Below are positions 33,416 to 42,129 of a stretch of DNA of 64,000 nucleotides, piece by piece. The stretch's first letter is position 1; each line of letters opens with the position of its first letter. The position numbers were made by a program, and so were the translations under genes. The notes under the pieces are model-generated. The model did no database searches. It was given only the letters and a program-made list of their open reading frames with translations, and was not told the DNA's origin. The DNA lies in the NCBI RefSeq assembly GCF_902459535.1, contig NZ_LR699553.1:248001-312000 (forward strand), in the 5' to 3' direction. This stretch comes from Paraburkholderia dioscoreae. GTDB taxonomy: Bacteria; Pseudomonadota; Gammaproteobacteria; Burkholderiales; Burkholderiaceae.

Positions 33416-34696
33416 TCACTCCCGACTGGCAACATCCCGCCGCCCATCGGCGCCACCCGAATTCCCCGCTCCATCATCAGCCGTCTGCGAAGACTGCTCC
33501 CCCCAAACAACCGCATTATTCACCGCATACAACCGGCAAGGCGCCGAACTCTGCTTCTGACAATTCGCCACGGCCACCGACATCGGATCATCGCCACCTT
33601 CAGCCCAGGACCAGGCCCCCGTGTCAGACACGGCAAACGCCCGGCTAGGATACTGATGCAGGAAATTCCGATACCCATTACGCCCAGCTTCATCGACGAA
33701 CGGCACGGAGTCGACCGCATCGACGGCGGCAAACCCGCTCGCCTTCGGCGTGGAAGGATCCGCCACGCGATACTGCACGCCAGTCGGCATGCCCACACGC
33801 GCAAGGAAAGCCTCGACAGCCGGCCACCACACGTGCACGCCGTCACGGTCGCCGACCAGCCGGTGCGCGTCGTTCTTGTAGTTACCGAAATCCACCATCT
33901 TCGTGCTCGCGCCATGCGCCCCATACGCGGCGTACATGCCCGCCACCAGCGGCGCGTTCCAAACCGAATCGTTATCGCCATACATCCACAGCGACGGCAC
34001 CCTGGTCTTCTCGCCGTATGCGCCGAATGCGCGCGTCAGGTTGCCCTGCCAGTCGCTGCAGGCATCCTGCCGCAAACCGCCCGAGAAATTGATCAGCGCC
34101 CTCACGCCCGGCGCGGCTTCCGTGCCGTACGCCATCGTCGCCAGGCCGCCGTGTGAGGTGCCGGCCACCACGATGTGGGTAGCGTCCACGTAAGGCTGCT
34201 TCGACATGAAGTCGATCGTTGCGGCAACGTCGCCGGCCTGGCCGATGCCGTTCTTTTCAACGTCGCAACCGTCCTGCTGATAGACGCCGTCCGAGTGGCC
34301 GAAACCCTGGCGGTTCGGCGCAACCACCACGTAACCGCGGCGCACGAACTCGCGTGCGAACGGCAGCGGGTCGCTGCGTTCCTGAGTACGCGGGTCGCCG
34401 GGAATCTTGCCGTGGTTGAAAACGATCATCGGAAACGGGCCTGCGCCGTCCGGCTTGTAGATCGTCGTTTCGAGGGTGACCGTGCCGGCTGCGTCGACCG
34501 GCACGCGGATGATCTGTTCGTTAAGACCTGCGGTGGGCAGATAGACGTCGTCGTCGAGCGCAATGCGCGGCACGCGCGCGCGGGTCAACGGTCCCGCCTG
34601 GGTGTCGGCGAGCGGGTCGGCGTGCGCGAGCGCAACCGTGCAGGTAGCCGCTGCACAGATCACCGCACACTTCGTCAGAATCTTGCTGAACACCAT
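33416..34696 (-). CDS. secreted alpha/beta hydrolase (dienelactone hydrolase/acylaminoacyl-peptidase-like)
   Basis: 426 residues. A signal peptide (CAVICAAATCTVALAHA, cleaved near residue 27) is followed by an alpha/beta-hydrolase domain with MIVFNHGKIPGDPRTQ (oxyanion region), VVVAPNRQGFGHSDG, the nucleophile Ser181 in AGTSHGG, and SLWMYGDNDSVW for the acid. The C-terminal 100 residues (YRVADPSTPKASGF, then a duplicated-looking AVANCQKQSSAPCRLYAVNNAVVW) resemble the extra domain of secreted DLH-like hydrolases of Burkholderia and may bind the substrate; two cysteines there could pair. Substrate unknown. A long inverted repeat stands 44 bases upstream of the ATG (34740-34793). Confidence 0.85.
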   Translation of the reverse strand: MVFSKILTKCAVICAAATCTVALAHADPLADTQAGPLTRARVPRIALDDDVYLPTAGLNEQIIRVPVDAAGTVTLETTIYKPDGAGPFPMIVFNHGKIPGDPRTQERSDPLPFAREFVRRGYVVVAPNRQGFGHSDGVYQQDGCDVEKNGIGQAGDVAATIDFMSKQPYVDATHIVVAGTSHGGLATMAYGTEAAPGVRALINFSGGLRQDACSDWQGNLTRAFGAYGEKTRVPSLWMYGDNDSVWNAPLVAGMYAAYGAHGASTKMVDFGNYKNDAHRLVGDRDGVHVWWPAVEAFLARVGMPTGVQYRVADPSTPKASGFAAVDAVDSVPFVDEAGRNGYRNFLHQYPSRAFAVSDTGAWSWAEGGDDPMSVAVANCQKQSSAPCRLYAVNNAVVWGEQSSQTADDGAGNSGGADGRRDVASRE

Positions 34697-34739
34697 TGAC
34701 CCACCCGCCTCAAAAACTTGCCCTGAACACCGTCATGCC

Positions 34740-34793
34740 TGTTTGTCGAAAGTCATTTCTGACATTTGCCTTTCGGTCGGGTTTCGACAAACA
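34740..34793. promoter_or_regulatory. 12-bp inverted repeat upstream of the secreted hydrolase
   Basis: TGTTTGTCGAAA (34740-34751) and TTTCGACAAACA (34782-34793) are perfect complements with a 30-base spacer. In DNA it could hold two half-sites of a regulator three turns apart; in RNA a long-loop hairpin in the leader. Confidence 0.5.
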
Positions 34794-35189
34794 AAAGCAC
34801 ACTCGCGCACGGAGTGCGCCAAAGGCGCACGCACGCTAATCGAGATCGCACGGGATAAACCCAAACGGCCGACGCGACCCCACGCGCCGATGATGAGCGT
34901 CACGCCTGCTGCCTGAAGCCGCCGCCGGACCCACACACTGTCTGGTGCCCGGCAGGGCGCCCTGCGCAATTTGCGGAGTCGGTATGAATCGGCTCTCGCA
35001 ACGTGACGTCATGAAGCTACGGCCTCATCCTGGCACGACAATTTTGTTTTGTGCAATCAAGGAGAACCCGCGACGCAAAATTTGCCGCGCGCCGATTTGC
35101 CGCCTCCGGCCGTTCAATGCGGGGCTCGCGGGTGTTTGGCGCAACGAAGCAATCAGGCGCAGCGCGGGCGTTGTGGCATTGAGCCAACA

Positions 35190-35220
35190 CGAAAAAATGG
35201 CCCCGCTATCAGGGCCATAT
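35190..35220 (-). terminator. rho-independent terminator of the acyl-CoA operon
   Basis: Read leftward, ATGGCCC pairs with GGGCCAT around an 8-base loop and is followed by six T (35197-35192). It lies 50 bases after the YchJ stop. Confidence 0.8.
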
Positions 35221-35268
35221 GTGAGCGCGGCGTAGGGACGCGCGTCGTCGCGTAAGGGGCGGGAAGGC

Positions 35269-35718
35269 TTATTCGCTGACGTCGCCGTCCACGTAGCGCC
35301 AGCGGCCGTCTTCGCCGCGCACGAAGCGGCTCAGCTCGTGCAGCCGGTGCGCGCGGCCGCCCACCTTGTAACGCGCGACGAATTCGACCGTCGCGTGATG
35401 AGCATCGGTTTCGGTGAACGCCTTGATCTGCAGTCCGAGCCAACGCGGCGCATCGGAGGCTGCCGGGTCCACGTCGAGGTCGGCGGGACAGGTGTGAGCT
35501 GCCCAGGTGGCGCGCAGATAATCCGTTGCACCCACAACATACGCGCTATAGCGCGAACGCATCAGTTCAAGGGCTCGTGGCGCCGCTTCGCCGCCGTCGA
35601 TATAGCGGCCGCAGCATTGCGCGAAGCGGGGCGCCCTGGCGCCGCTGCGCTGATCGGGCGCGGCGCCGCCGCAGGGACAATCGGAAGGTCGTTGTAACGG
35701 CAACAGTTGCTTATTCAT
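35269..35718 (-). CDS. YchJ-family protein (UPF0225)
   Basis: 149 residues from the ATG at 35718. The N-terminal DCPCGG with the later FAQCCGRYIDGG is the cysteine-rich SEC-C-like metal site of the YchJ family, and RYSAYVVGATDYLRATW with the C-terminal FVARYKVGGRAHRLHELSRFVR is the NTF2-like domain. Function is unknown. It is the last gene of the leftward operon, 7 bases after the acyl-CoA dehydrogenase stop, and a terminator follows. A TTG start at 35733 would overlap that stop. Confidence 0.88.
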   Translation of the reverse strand: MNKQLLPLQRPSDCPCGGAAPDQRSGARAPRFAQCCGRYIDGGEAAPRALELMRSRYSAYVVGATDYLRATWAAHTCPADLDVDPAASDAPRWLGLQIKAFTETDAHHATVEFVARYKVGGRAHRLHELSRFVRGEDGRWRYVDGDVSE

Positions 35719-35725
35719 CAGTCTT

Positions 35726-36856
35726 TCAGCCAAGACCGCGCGCGATCAGGATTTTCTGGATGTCGCTGGTGCCTTCATAGATCTGGCAGACGCGCACGTC
35801 GCGGTAGATCCGCTCGACCGGGAAGTCGCTCAGATAGCCATAGCCGCCATGAATCTGTAAGGCAGCCGAACAGATGCGCTCGGCGGCTTCGGAGGCGAAC
35901 AGCTTGGCCATCGCGGCTTCGGTGAGGCAGGGTTGGCCGGCGTCTTTCAACGAGGCGGCATGCCAGATCAACTGGCGTGCAGCCTCGAGTTGCGTCGCCA
36001 TGTCGGCGAGGCGGAATTGTACGGCCTGGTGCGAAAAGAGCGGAACGCCGAAGCTCTCGCGCTCCTTCGCATAGCTCAGCGCGGCTTCGAACGCGGCGCG
36101 CGCCATGCCGACGCTTTGCGCAGCGATACCGATGCGGCCGCCTTCGAGCCCCGACAGCGCGATCCGGTAGCCTTCGCCTTGCGCGCCGATCAGGTTGGCG
36201 GCCGGCACGCGGCAATCCTCGAAAATGATCTGCGCGGTATCCGACGAATGCTGGCCGAGCTTGTCTTCAACTCGCGCGACGACATAACCCTGCGTATCGG
36301 TGGGCACGATAAACGCGCTGATGCCGCGCTTGCCCGCGGCTTTGTCGGTCACGGCCATGACGATCGCGACATGGCCGTTCTTGCCGCTCGTGATGAACTG
36401 TTTGACGCCGTTCAGCACGTACGTGTCGCCCTTGCGTGTCGCGGTGGTGCGCAGCGCGGAGGCGTCGGAACCGGCTTGCGGTTCGGTGAGGCAAAAGGCG
36501 CCGAGCATTTCGCCGCGCGCCAGCGGCGTCAGCCAGTCGCGTTTCTGCGCGTCGTTGCCGTAGGTCAGCAGGATGCTGCACACCGGGCAGTTGTTGACGG
36601 AGATGGCCGTCGACGTGCCGCCGTCGCCGGCTGCGATTTCTTCGAGAATCAGCGCGAGCGCCAGCGCGTCCATGCCGGCGCCGCCGTATGTTTCGGGCAC
36701 CAGCACGCCATACGCGCCGAGTTCCGCGAGCTGGCGGTGCACGTCTTTCGGAAACGTGCGTTCGCGGTCCCATGTCGCCGCATGCGGCGTGATTGCTTCA
36801 CGGACGAACGTGCGCAGTGCATCGCGCACCATCAGGTGATCCTGATCAAGCACCAT
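35726..36856 (-). CDS. acyl-CoA dehydrogenase
   Basis: 376 residues, typical length. FAD and substrate motifs: CLTEPQAGSDASALRTTA, FITSGKNG, KLGQHSSDTAQIIFEDCRVP, LQIHGGYGYLSDFPVERIYRD, and the catalytic Glu361 in YEGTSDIQ. With the base at this place it belongs with short/medium-chain or 2-methyl-branched acyl-CoA dehydrogenases and not with isovaleryl-CoA dehydrogenase, whose base lies elsewhere. It oxidises an acyl-CoA to the enoyl-CoA and passes electrons to ETF. The 119-base spacer before it holds two tandem hairpin modules. Confidence 0.92.
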   Translation of the reverse strand: MVLDQDHLMVRDALRTFVREAITPHAATWDRERTFPKDVHRQLAELGAYGVLVPETYGGAGMDALALALILEEIAAGDGGTSTAISVNNCPVCSILLTYGNDAQKRDWLTPLARGEMLGAFCLTEPQAGSDASALRTTATRKGDTYVLNGVKQFITSGKNGHVAIVMAVTDKAAGKRGISAFIVPTDTQGYVVARVEDKLGQHSSDTAQIIFEDCRVPAANLIGAQGEGYRIALSGLEGGRIGIAAQSVGMARAAFEAALSYAKERESFGVPLFSHQAVQFRLADMATQLEAARQLIWHAASLKDAGQPCLTEAAMAKLFASEAAERICSAALQIHGGYGYLSDFPVERIYRDVRVCQIYEGTSDIQKILIARGLG

Positions 36857-36869
36857 ACGTGTGTCTCCT

Positions 36870-36966
36870 GTCGACCAGAGTTAGCGCTTCAGCGCTTACT
36901 CTGGTCCCATGCACTCGTTGCAGTCGACCGGAGCCGGCGCTTTACCACCAACTCCGGCCCCATACA
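36870..36966 (-). repeat. two tandem hairpin modules, 53-bp period
   Basis: GTCGACC starts at 36870 and again at 36923; each module ends in a CCCAT-CA word. Module 1 folds GACCAGAGT (36873-36881) with ACTCTGGTC (36898-36906), extended by AGCGCT/AGCGCT. Module 2 folds CCGGAG (36928-36933) with CTCCGG (36952-36957). Between modules an A-T pair is replaced by G-C. They fill the spacer between the SDR stop and the acyl-CoA dehydrogenase start. Confidence 0.8.
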
Positions 36967-36975
36967 AGCCTCTAC

Positions 36976-37653
36976 TCACCAGTCGAGTAACGTACCGTCG
37001 TACTGATAGAAACGCCCGTTGAATGCTTCATGCGCGGCCGCCGCCTGCGCGAGCACTTCGCGCATGCCGGTAACGCTGCGCGCCGGATCGATCGCAGCCT
37101 GCGTGCCGCCCATGTCGGTGCGAACCCACCCTGGATGCAACGAAATGCACACGGCGCGCTTTGCCTCCAGCGACGCGACTTTCAGCGCATCGTTCAGCGC
37201 CGCCTTGCTCGCGCGATACAGCCAGCCGGTCGCGCCGCTCGCGTCGCCGATGCTGCCCATCTTGCTCGAAATCACCGCGAATACGCCGCCGGACTCTTCG
37301 ACGAGCGGCAGCAGGATCGGCATCAACTGCATCGGTCCGCGCACATTGGTGTGCATGACGTGGTCGAAGTCTTCGGCGGTGATCGTCTCGATGCCTTCGG
37401 TGCGCGGGCCGTAGACGCCGGACACCAGGATCGCCGCATCGAGCCGCTCACCGTCGAGCTTCCAGCCGAGCGCGGCGATTTCCTCGGGCATGCTCACGTC
37501 GAGTGCGAACGTTTCCGCGCCGAGTTCGTTCAACGCGTCGAGCGCGGCGCCGTCGCGGGCGGTGGCGAGCACGCGCCAGCCGCTCTTTTTGTACTGCCGC
37601 ACAAACTCCTGGCCGATGCCACGCGACGCACCGACGATCAACACAGTCTTCAT
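36976..37653 (-). CDS. short-chain dehydrogenase/reductase
   Basis: 225 residues, classical SDR. The cofactor loop is GASRGIGQEF (8-17), the catalytic region has SSKMGSIG and YRASKAA with the Tyr-x3-Lys pair, and HPGWVRTDMGG follows. It resembles the C-factor/CsgA-like small SDR group. A role as a hydroxyacyl-CoA or aldehyde reductase in the acyl-CoA pathway is possible given its place between thiolase and acyl-CoA dehydrogenase. The ATG at 37653 starts the Rossmann fold directly. Confidence 0.9.
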   Translation of the reverse strand: MKTVLIVGASRGIGQEFVRQYKKSGWRVLATARDGAALDALNELGAETFALDVSMPEEIAALGWKLDGERLDAAILVSGVYGPRTEGIETITAEDFDHVMHTNVRGPMQLMPILLPLVEESGGVFAVISSKMGSIGDASGATGWLYRASKAALNDALKVASLEAKRAVCISLHPGWVRTDMGGTQAAIDPARSVTGMREVLAQAAAAHEAFNGRFYQYDGTLLDW

Positions 37654-37697
37654 CGAACACCTCAAGCCATCAAAACAGAGCGCCGCGAAAACGCGCG

Positions 37698-38906
37698 TTA
37701 CACCAGTTCGATACCCATTGCCGTTGCTTCGCCGCCGCCGATGCACAGCGTCGCGACGCCGCGCTTGCCGCCGCGTTTCTTCAGCGCACCGATCAGCGTG
37801 ACGAGAATGCGCGCGCCCGACGCGCCGATCGGGTGGCCGAGCGCACAGGCGCCGCCGTTCACGTTGACCTTCTCGTGCGGCAGATGGTGCTCCTTCATGG
37901 CCGCCATCGTCACGACGGCAAAGGCTTCGTTGACTTCATACAGATCGACTTCGTCGGCGCGCCAGCCGTTCTTCTCGAACAGCTTGCGAATCGCCCCGAC
38001 CGGCGCGGTGGTGAACTTCGCCGGTTCCTGCGCGAAGGTCGAGTGGCCGACCACGCGCGCAATCGGCTGGACGCCCAGGCGCTTCGCCGTCGACTCACGC
38101 ATCATGACGAGCGCGGCCGCGCCGTCGGAAATCGACGACGAGTTCGCCGCCGTCACCGTGCCGGTTTTGCTGAACGCGGGCTTGAGCGTCGGAATCTTCT
38201 CGATGTTCGCTTTGAACGGCTGTTCGTCGCGATCGATGGTGACTTCGCCCTTGCGGCTCTCCACCTTCACCGGCGCGATTTCCCAGCCGAACGAACCGTC
38301 CTCGTTCGCGCGCTTCGCACGAGCGAGCGACTCGACGGCGAACGCGTCCTGCGCTTCGCGCGTGAAGTCGAACGAAGCCGCGCATTCCTCGGCGAAGGAG
38401 CCCATCAGACGGCCTTTTTCGTAGGCGTCTTCGAGACCGTCGTAGAACATGTGGTCGATCACCTGGCCGTGGCCCATGCGCATGCCCGCCCGCGCTTTGG
38501 GCAGCAGATACGGCGCGTTCGTCATGCTTTCCATGCCGCCCGCAACGATCACGTCGACGGAACCCGCAGCGAGCATGTCGTGCGCGAACATTGCCGCGCG
38601 CATGCCGGAGCCGCACATCTTGTTCACCGTGGTGCTGCCGGTGGCGAGCGGTAAGCCGGCGCCGAGCGCGGCCTGACGCGCGGGCGCCTGGCCGAGGCCG
38701 GCGGGCAGCACGCAACCCATCACCACTTCGTCGATCTGTTCGGGCTTCAGGCCGGCGCGCTGCACGGCCGCCTGGATTGCCACCGAACCCAATTGCGGCG
38801 CGCTCAGCGTGGCGAAGTCGCCCTGGAATGCTGCCATTGGCGTGCGGGCCACGCCCACGATGACGATCGGATCAGCTTTTGTCCCGCTCATGTTTGTCTC
38901 ACTCAT
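37698..38906 (-). CDS. acetyl-CoA acetyltransferase (thiolase)
   Basis: 402 residues, degradative/biosynthetic thiolase length. The nucleophile Cys98 is in VNKMCGSGM, the catalytic His is in CALGHPIGASG and the second Cys in TLCIGGG. It condenses two acetyl-CoA or cleaves 3-oxoacyl-CoA. AGGAG stands seven bases before the ATG at 38906; that start overlaps the carbonic anhydrase stop by 8 bases. The 45-base gap to the SDR keeps it in the same leftward operon. In a leucine-type pathway it would process acetoacetyl-CoA; in storage metabolism it would feed PHB. Confidence 0.93.
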   Translation of the reverse strand: MSETNMSGTKADPIVIVGVARTPMAAFQGDFATLSAPQLGSVAIQAAVQRAGLKPEQIDEVVMGCVLPAGLGQAPARQAALGAGLPLATGSTTVNKMCGSGMRAAMFAHDMLAAGSVDVIVAGGMESMTNAPYLLPKARAGMRMGHGQVIDHMFYDGLEDAYEKGRLMGSFAEECAASFDFTREAQDAFAVESLARAKRANEDGSFGWEIAPVKVESRKGEVTIDRDEQPFKANIEKIPTLKPAFSKTGTVTAANSSSISDGAAALVMMRESTAKRLGVQPIARVVGHSTFAQEPAKFTTAPVGAIRKLFEKNGWRADEVDLYEVNEAFAVVTMAAMKEHHLPHEKVNVNGGACALGHPIGASGARILVTLIGALKKRGGKRGVATLCIGGGEATAMGIELV

Positions 38907-39675
38907 GTTTAAGCTCCTTGATGACGCCTTCGACAATGGCCGGCACGTCGCCGAGCTGCGCCGCGTCGGCGGCCACCACGTCGTTGTCCGCGTTGTGTGC
39001 GCCGCCGGCCGACACTGCCCCCACGCACTTCTGATAGGTTGCATCGAGCGCGCCCGGCTCGCGGATCGTCATGCCGAGATTGCGCACCTTGCCGTCATGC
39101 ACGCCATACGCCCAGCCGTGTACGGTCAACTCCTGGCCGCGGGCCCACGCATCGTTGACGATGGTGGTGCGGCATACGTTCATCACCTGTTCGATCGCGT
39201 TCAGTTCGACCAGACGCCGGTGACGCGCCTCGCCGAGCGGCCATTCCTCGATCAGCGCCGCATGCTTGGTACGCACGTCCTGCACGTGATGCAGCCAGTT
39301 GTCCGCGAGACCCACGCGGCGGCCGTGCAGCGCCGCGCCGACGCCCGAGCAGCCGTAGTGGCCGACCACCATGATGTGCTTGACCTTCAGCAGATCGACG
39401 GCGAACTGGATGACCGACAGACAGTTCAGATCGGTATGCACCACCACGTTGGCGATGTTTCTGTGCACGAACACTTCGCCCGGCGGCAGGCCGATGATCT
39501 GGTTCGCCGGCACGCGCGAATCGGAGCAGCCGATCCACAGATACTCGGGCGTCTGCTGATGAGCGAGACGCGAAAAATACTCAGGGTCTTCGGACAGCTT
39601 GCGGGCCACCCACGCTTCGTTGTTGTCGAACAGATGCGAGAGCGGATTGTCAGGAGGCGAAGCGTTAGTGTTCAT
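38899..39675 (-). CDS. can: beta-class carbonic anhydrase
   Basis: 258 residues with the beta-carbonic anhydrase zinc ligands Cys50, His106 and Cys109, and the Asp52-Arg54 dyad (CSDSR). It resembles E. coli Can with VFVHRNIANVV and MVVGHYGCSGV. It interconverts CO2 and bicarbonate in the cytoplasm. It is the first gene of the leftward acyl-CoA operon and overlaps the thiolase by 8 bases. Bicarbonate is the substrate of biotin-dependent acyl-CoA carboxylases, which would explain the company it keeps. Confidence 0.93.
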   Translation of the reverse strand: MNTNASPPDNPLSHLFDNNEAWVARKLSEDPEYFSRLAHQQTPEYLWIGCSDSRVPANQIIGLPPGEVFVHRNIANVVVHTDLNCLSVIQFAVDLLKVKHIMVVGHYGCSGVGAALHGRRVGLADNWLHHVQDVRTKHAALIEEWPLGEARHRRLVELNAIEQVMNVCRTTIVNDAWARGQELTVHGWAYGVHDGKVRNLGMTIREPGALDATYQKCVGAVSAGGAHNADNDVVAADAAQLGDVPAIVEGVIKELKHE

Positions 39676-39769
39676 GGTGCGTCTGAGTGGTTGCTCGACC
39701 GCTTGACCGGTCGATGTCGTTACATAAGATTAGGACGAGGCATTCAACGCTGCGAGCAGCGTATGAGTC

Positions 39770-41599
39770 TCATGCCGCCCGCACGCTGCGCCCGGCATCC
39801 GGCGCGGTCGATGCAGCGCCGGCGGCGTCGGCAAAGCGCTCCGGATAGCGCATGCAGAAGCGCACGCTGCCGTCGTACGGGAAAAAGTCGGCCAGTTCGC
39901 CTTTCAATAGATGATCCTTGTGCCGTTGCCATAGCGCAGGATCGAAGAAGTCCGCGTGATGCCGCATGAAGGAACGGCGCACGCGTGGGTCGCCGAGCAG
40001 AAACGTGCCGTACGTCTCCGGGAAAATGTCGTGCGGGCCGACCGAGTACCACGGCTCGCCGGACATTTCGTCTTCCTCGTTGCGTGGCGCCGGCACCGCG
40101 CGCACGTTGCAGTCGGTCAGATATTCGATTTCATCGTAGTCGTAGAACACCACGCGGCCGTGACGCGTGACGCCGAAGTTCTTGTACAGCATGTCGCCCG
40201 GAAAGATGTTCGCCTGCATCAATTCCTTGATGGCATTGCCGTATTCCTTGATGCCGTGTTCGACGTCCTCGTCGTTGCCGTTCTGCAGGAACAGATTCAG
40301 CGGCACCATGCGGCGCTCAATGTACATATGGCGAATCACCAGGCTGTCGCCGTCGTGTTCGATCAGCGACGGCACTTCTTTTTCGAGTTCACGCACCAGC
40401 GCTTCGTCGAGCCGCGAGACCGGCAACGCGACGCTCGAATATTCGAGCGTGTCGGCCATGCGGCCCAGGCGGTCGTGCCGTTTGACGAGCTGATACTTTT
40501 CCTTGATCTGCGCGCGCGTGGTTTCCTTCGGCGGCGGGAAGCTGTCTTTGATCAGCTTGAACACGTACGGAAACGACGGCAGCGTGAACACCAGCATCAC
40601 GAGCCCCTTGATGCCGGGCGCAATGATGAACTGATCGCTCGAATGCGACAGGTGATGCAGCAGGTCGCGATAGAACAGATTCTTGCCCTGCTTCTGCAAG
40701 CCCACCGACGTGTAGATTTCCGCTTTCGGTTTGCCCTGCATGATGGTGCCGAGAAATTCGACGTAAGCGGACGGCACTTCCATATCCACCAGGAAGTACG
40801 AATGCGAGAAGCTGAAAATGATCAGCAACTGGTCGCGCTTGAGCAGCACCGTGTCGAGCGCGAGCACGCCCGGCTTCACATGACGCAGCGGCACCGCGAA
40901 CGGCATCAGCAGATCGCCGTTGATGATCCGCCCAATGATATACGCCGACTTGTTCCGGTAGAACAGCGACGAGAGCACGTGAATCTGGAAGTTGGGCGCT
41001 TCGTCGAATACGCCGAACGCGTCCTGAATTGCCTGCATCACGCAGCCGACGTCGCGTGTCAGGTCTTCAAACGGCGGCTCCAGCTGGAAGTTCGTGACAA
41101 TGCGTTCGAGCGTTGCCGCGAGCCCATCCTTGCCGGGATAGTACGCACGGTAGGTCGGCTTCGCGGCCGGTTCGTCGTTCTCGATGTACTCGGTCGAGAT
41201 GGCCGGGCGCACGAAAATGAAATCGTTGTTGAAGTACGAGCGGTGCAGGATCTTGCAGCACACCGAATTGAAAAACGTCTCCGCGCATTCGGGCTGGCGG
41301 TGCGTGGTCAAAAGGCCGATGTAGTGCAGCTTGATCTGCTGCCACACTTCGTCGTCGATATTTTCCGCGTCGTATTCGTCTTCGAGCAGTTCGACGCATT
41401 CCTCGACGCGCTCGTCGTACGAGGTAATGCGATCGCGCGCGAGTTTTTGCAGACCGTGCCAGTCGGACTGCTCAAAGAGCGTCTTGGCGTGGATCGCGGC
41501 GTCGCGAAAAATCCGGTAATGCCGGTCGAATCCTTCGAGCATCGTCTGTGCGACGTCAAAGCCGATTTGCGACGACAGCAGTTTGGGGAAGTGATTCAT
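39770..41599 (-). CDS. aceK: isocitrate dehydrogenase kinase/phosphatase
   Basis: 609 residues, slightly longer than E. coli AceK (578). The N-terminal helical regulatory region is followed by the kinase/phosphatase domain, with SRLDEALVRELEKEVPSLI, HMYIERRMVPLNLFLQ, FGVTRHGRVVFYDYDEIEYL (catalytic and metal region) and PWYSVGPHDIFPETYGTFLL. It phosphorylates and dephosphorylates isocitrate dehydrogenase, steering carbon to the glyoxylate shunt on acetate or fatty acids. Unlike E. coli it is not next to aceA or aceB; it lies between a MerR regulator and the acyl-CoA operon, which fits control of acetyl-CoA-yielding catabolism. The last 20 residues are an Ala-rich tail. Confidence 0.95.
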   Translation of the reverse strand: MNHFPKLLSSQIGFDVAQTMLEGFDRHYRIFRDAAIHAKTLFEQSDWHGLQKLARDRITSYDERVEECVELLEDEYDAENIDDEVWQQIKLHYIGLLTTHRQPECAETFFNSVCCKILHRSYFNNDFIFVRPAISTEYIENDEPAAKPTYRAYYPGKDGLAATLERIVTNFQLEPPFEDLTRDVGCVMQAIQDAFGVFDEAPNFQIHVLSSLFYRNKSAYIIGRIINGDLLMPFAVPLRHVKPGVLALDTVLLKRDQLLIIFSFSHSYFLVDMEVPSAYVEFLGTIMQGKPKAEIYTSVGLQKQGKNLFYRDLLHHLSHSSDQFIIAPGIKGLVMLVFTLPSFPYVFKLIKDSFPPPKETTRAQIKEKYQLVKRHDRLGRMADTLEYSSVALPVSRLDEALVRELEKEVPSLIEHDGDSLVIRHMYIERRMVPLNLFLQNGNDEDVEHGIKEYGNAIKELMQANIFPGDMLYKNFGVTRHGRVVFYDYDEIEYLTDCNVRAVPAPRNEEDEMSGEPWYSVGPHDIFPETYGTFLLGDPRVRRSFMRHHADFFDPALWQRHKDHLLKGELADFFPYDGSVRFCMRYPERFADAAGAASTAPDAGRSVRAA

Positions 41600-41684
41600 G
41601 TCGACCGTGCATTCGTCTCATGTCGTGAAGACACCCGTGATTGTATCGCCCGGGTGGGCCCGCGACGCGTCGCGCCGCCAATGT

Positions 41685-42089
41685 TCATGCCGGCCTGGCT
41701 TCGCGTGTGCCGGTCTCCAGCAGCGCGCGCGCCTGGGTTTCGTATTGCGCGAGGTCTTCGAGTGTCGCGTTCAGGTCTTCCAGTTGACGCTCCAGCACTT
41801 CGCGATGACGCGCCACCGTGGCGAGGAATGCGTGCAATTGCGGCACCGTGTCCGTCGGCGACTCGTACACGTCCAGCAGATCGCGAATCTCCGACAGCGT
41901 GAAGCCGAGCCGCTTGCCGCGCAACGTGAGCTTCAGGCGCGTTCGGTCGCGGCCCGAATAGACGCGCCGCAAGCCGCTCGATCCTTCACGGCTCGGTGAG
42001 AGTAAACCCTGATCTTCGTAGAAGCGGATCGCGCGCGGCGTGACGTCGAATTCCCGCGCGAGCTCGGTGATCGTGTATTGCGTGTTCAT
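41685..42089 (-). CDS. MerR-family regulator, LiuR-like
   Basis: 134 residues. The MerR DNA-binding domain begins at residue 5 (YTITELAREFDVTPRAIRFYEDQGLL, with RRVYSGRDRTRLKLTLRGKRLGFTLSEI), followed by a coiled-coil (about 75-120) and a short tail without the cysteines used by metal sensors. This is the pattern of LiuR, the proteobacterial regulator of branched-chain amino-acid and fatty-acid breakdown. It is 85 bases from aceK and divergent from an MBL-fold gene. The intergenic palindrome at 42141-42156 resembles the LiuR site I remember (TTTACGTNNACGTAAA-like). Confidence 0.85.
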   Translation of the reverse strand: MNTQYTITELAREFDVTPRAIRFYEDQGLLSPSREGSSGLRRVYSGRDRTRLKLTLRGKRLGFTLSEIRDLLDVYESPTDTVPQLHAFLATVARHREVLERQLEDLNATLEDLAQYETQARALLETGTREARPA

Positions 42090-42129
42090 CGGGGTATTCC
42101 GTGGCCAGGCAGAAAATCGGATTGAACGA

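Larger units (their letters stand above)
34697..35268. other. 572-base spacer with inverted repeat and a leftward terminator
   Basis: I see no gene. The left end holds the promoter region of the secreted hydrolase with a 12-bp inverted repeat (34740-34793). Around 35030-35065 there is an AT-rich word set (ACAATTTTGTTTTGTGCAATC) with AAGGAG but no good start codon after it. The right end has the YchJ terminator. An open frame at 34945-35235 rightward has no family resemblance. Confidence 0.5.

Noticed and set aside
34945..35235. Rightward 96-codon open frame in the spacer before YchJ
   Set aside because: Composition is not protein-like, it runs through the YchJ terminator and has no start signal.
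39956..41902. A 648-codon open frame opposite aceK
   Set aside because: AceK is fully recognisable on the other strand; the antisense protein has no domain and no start signals.
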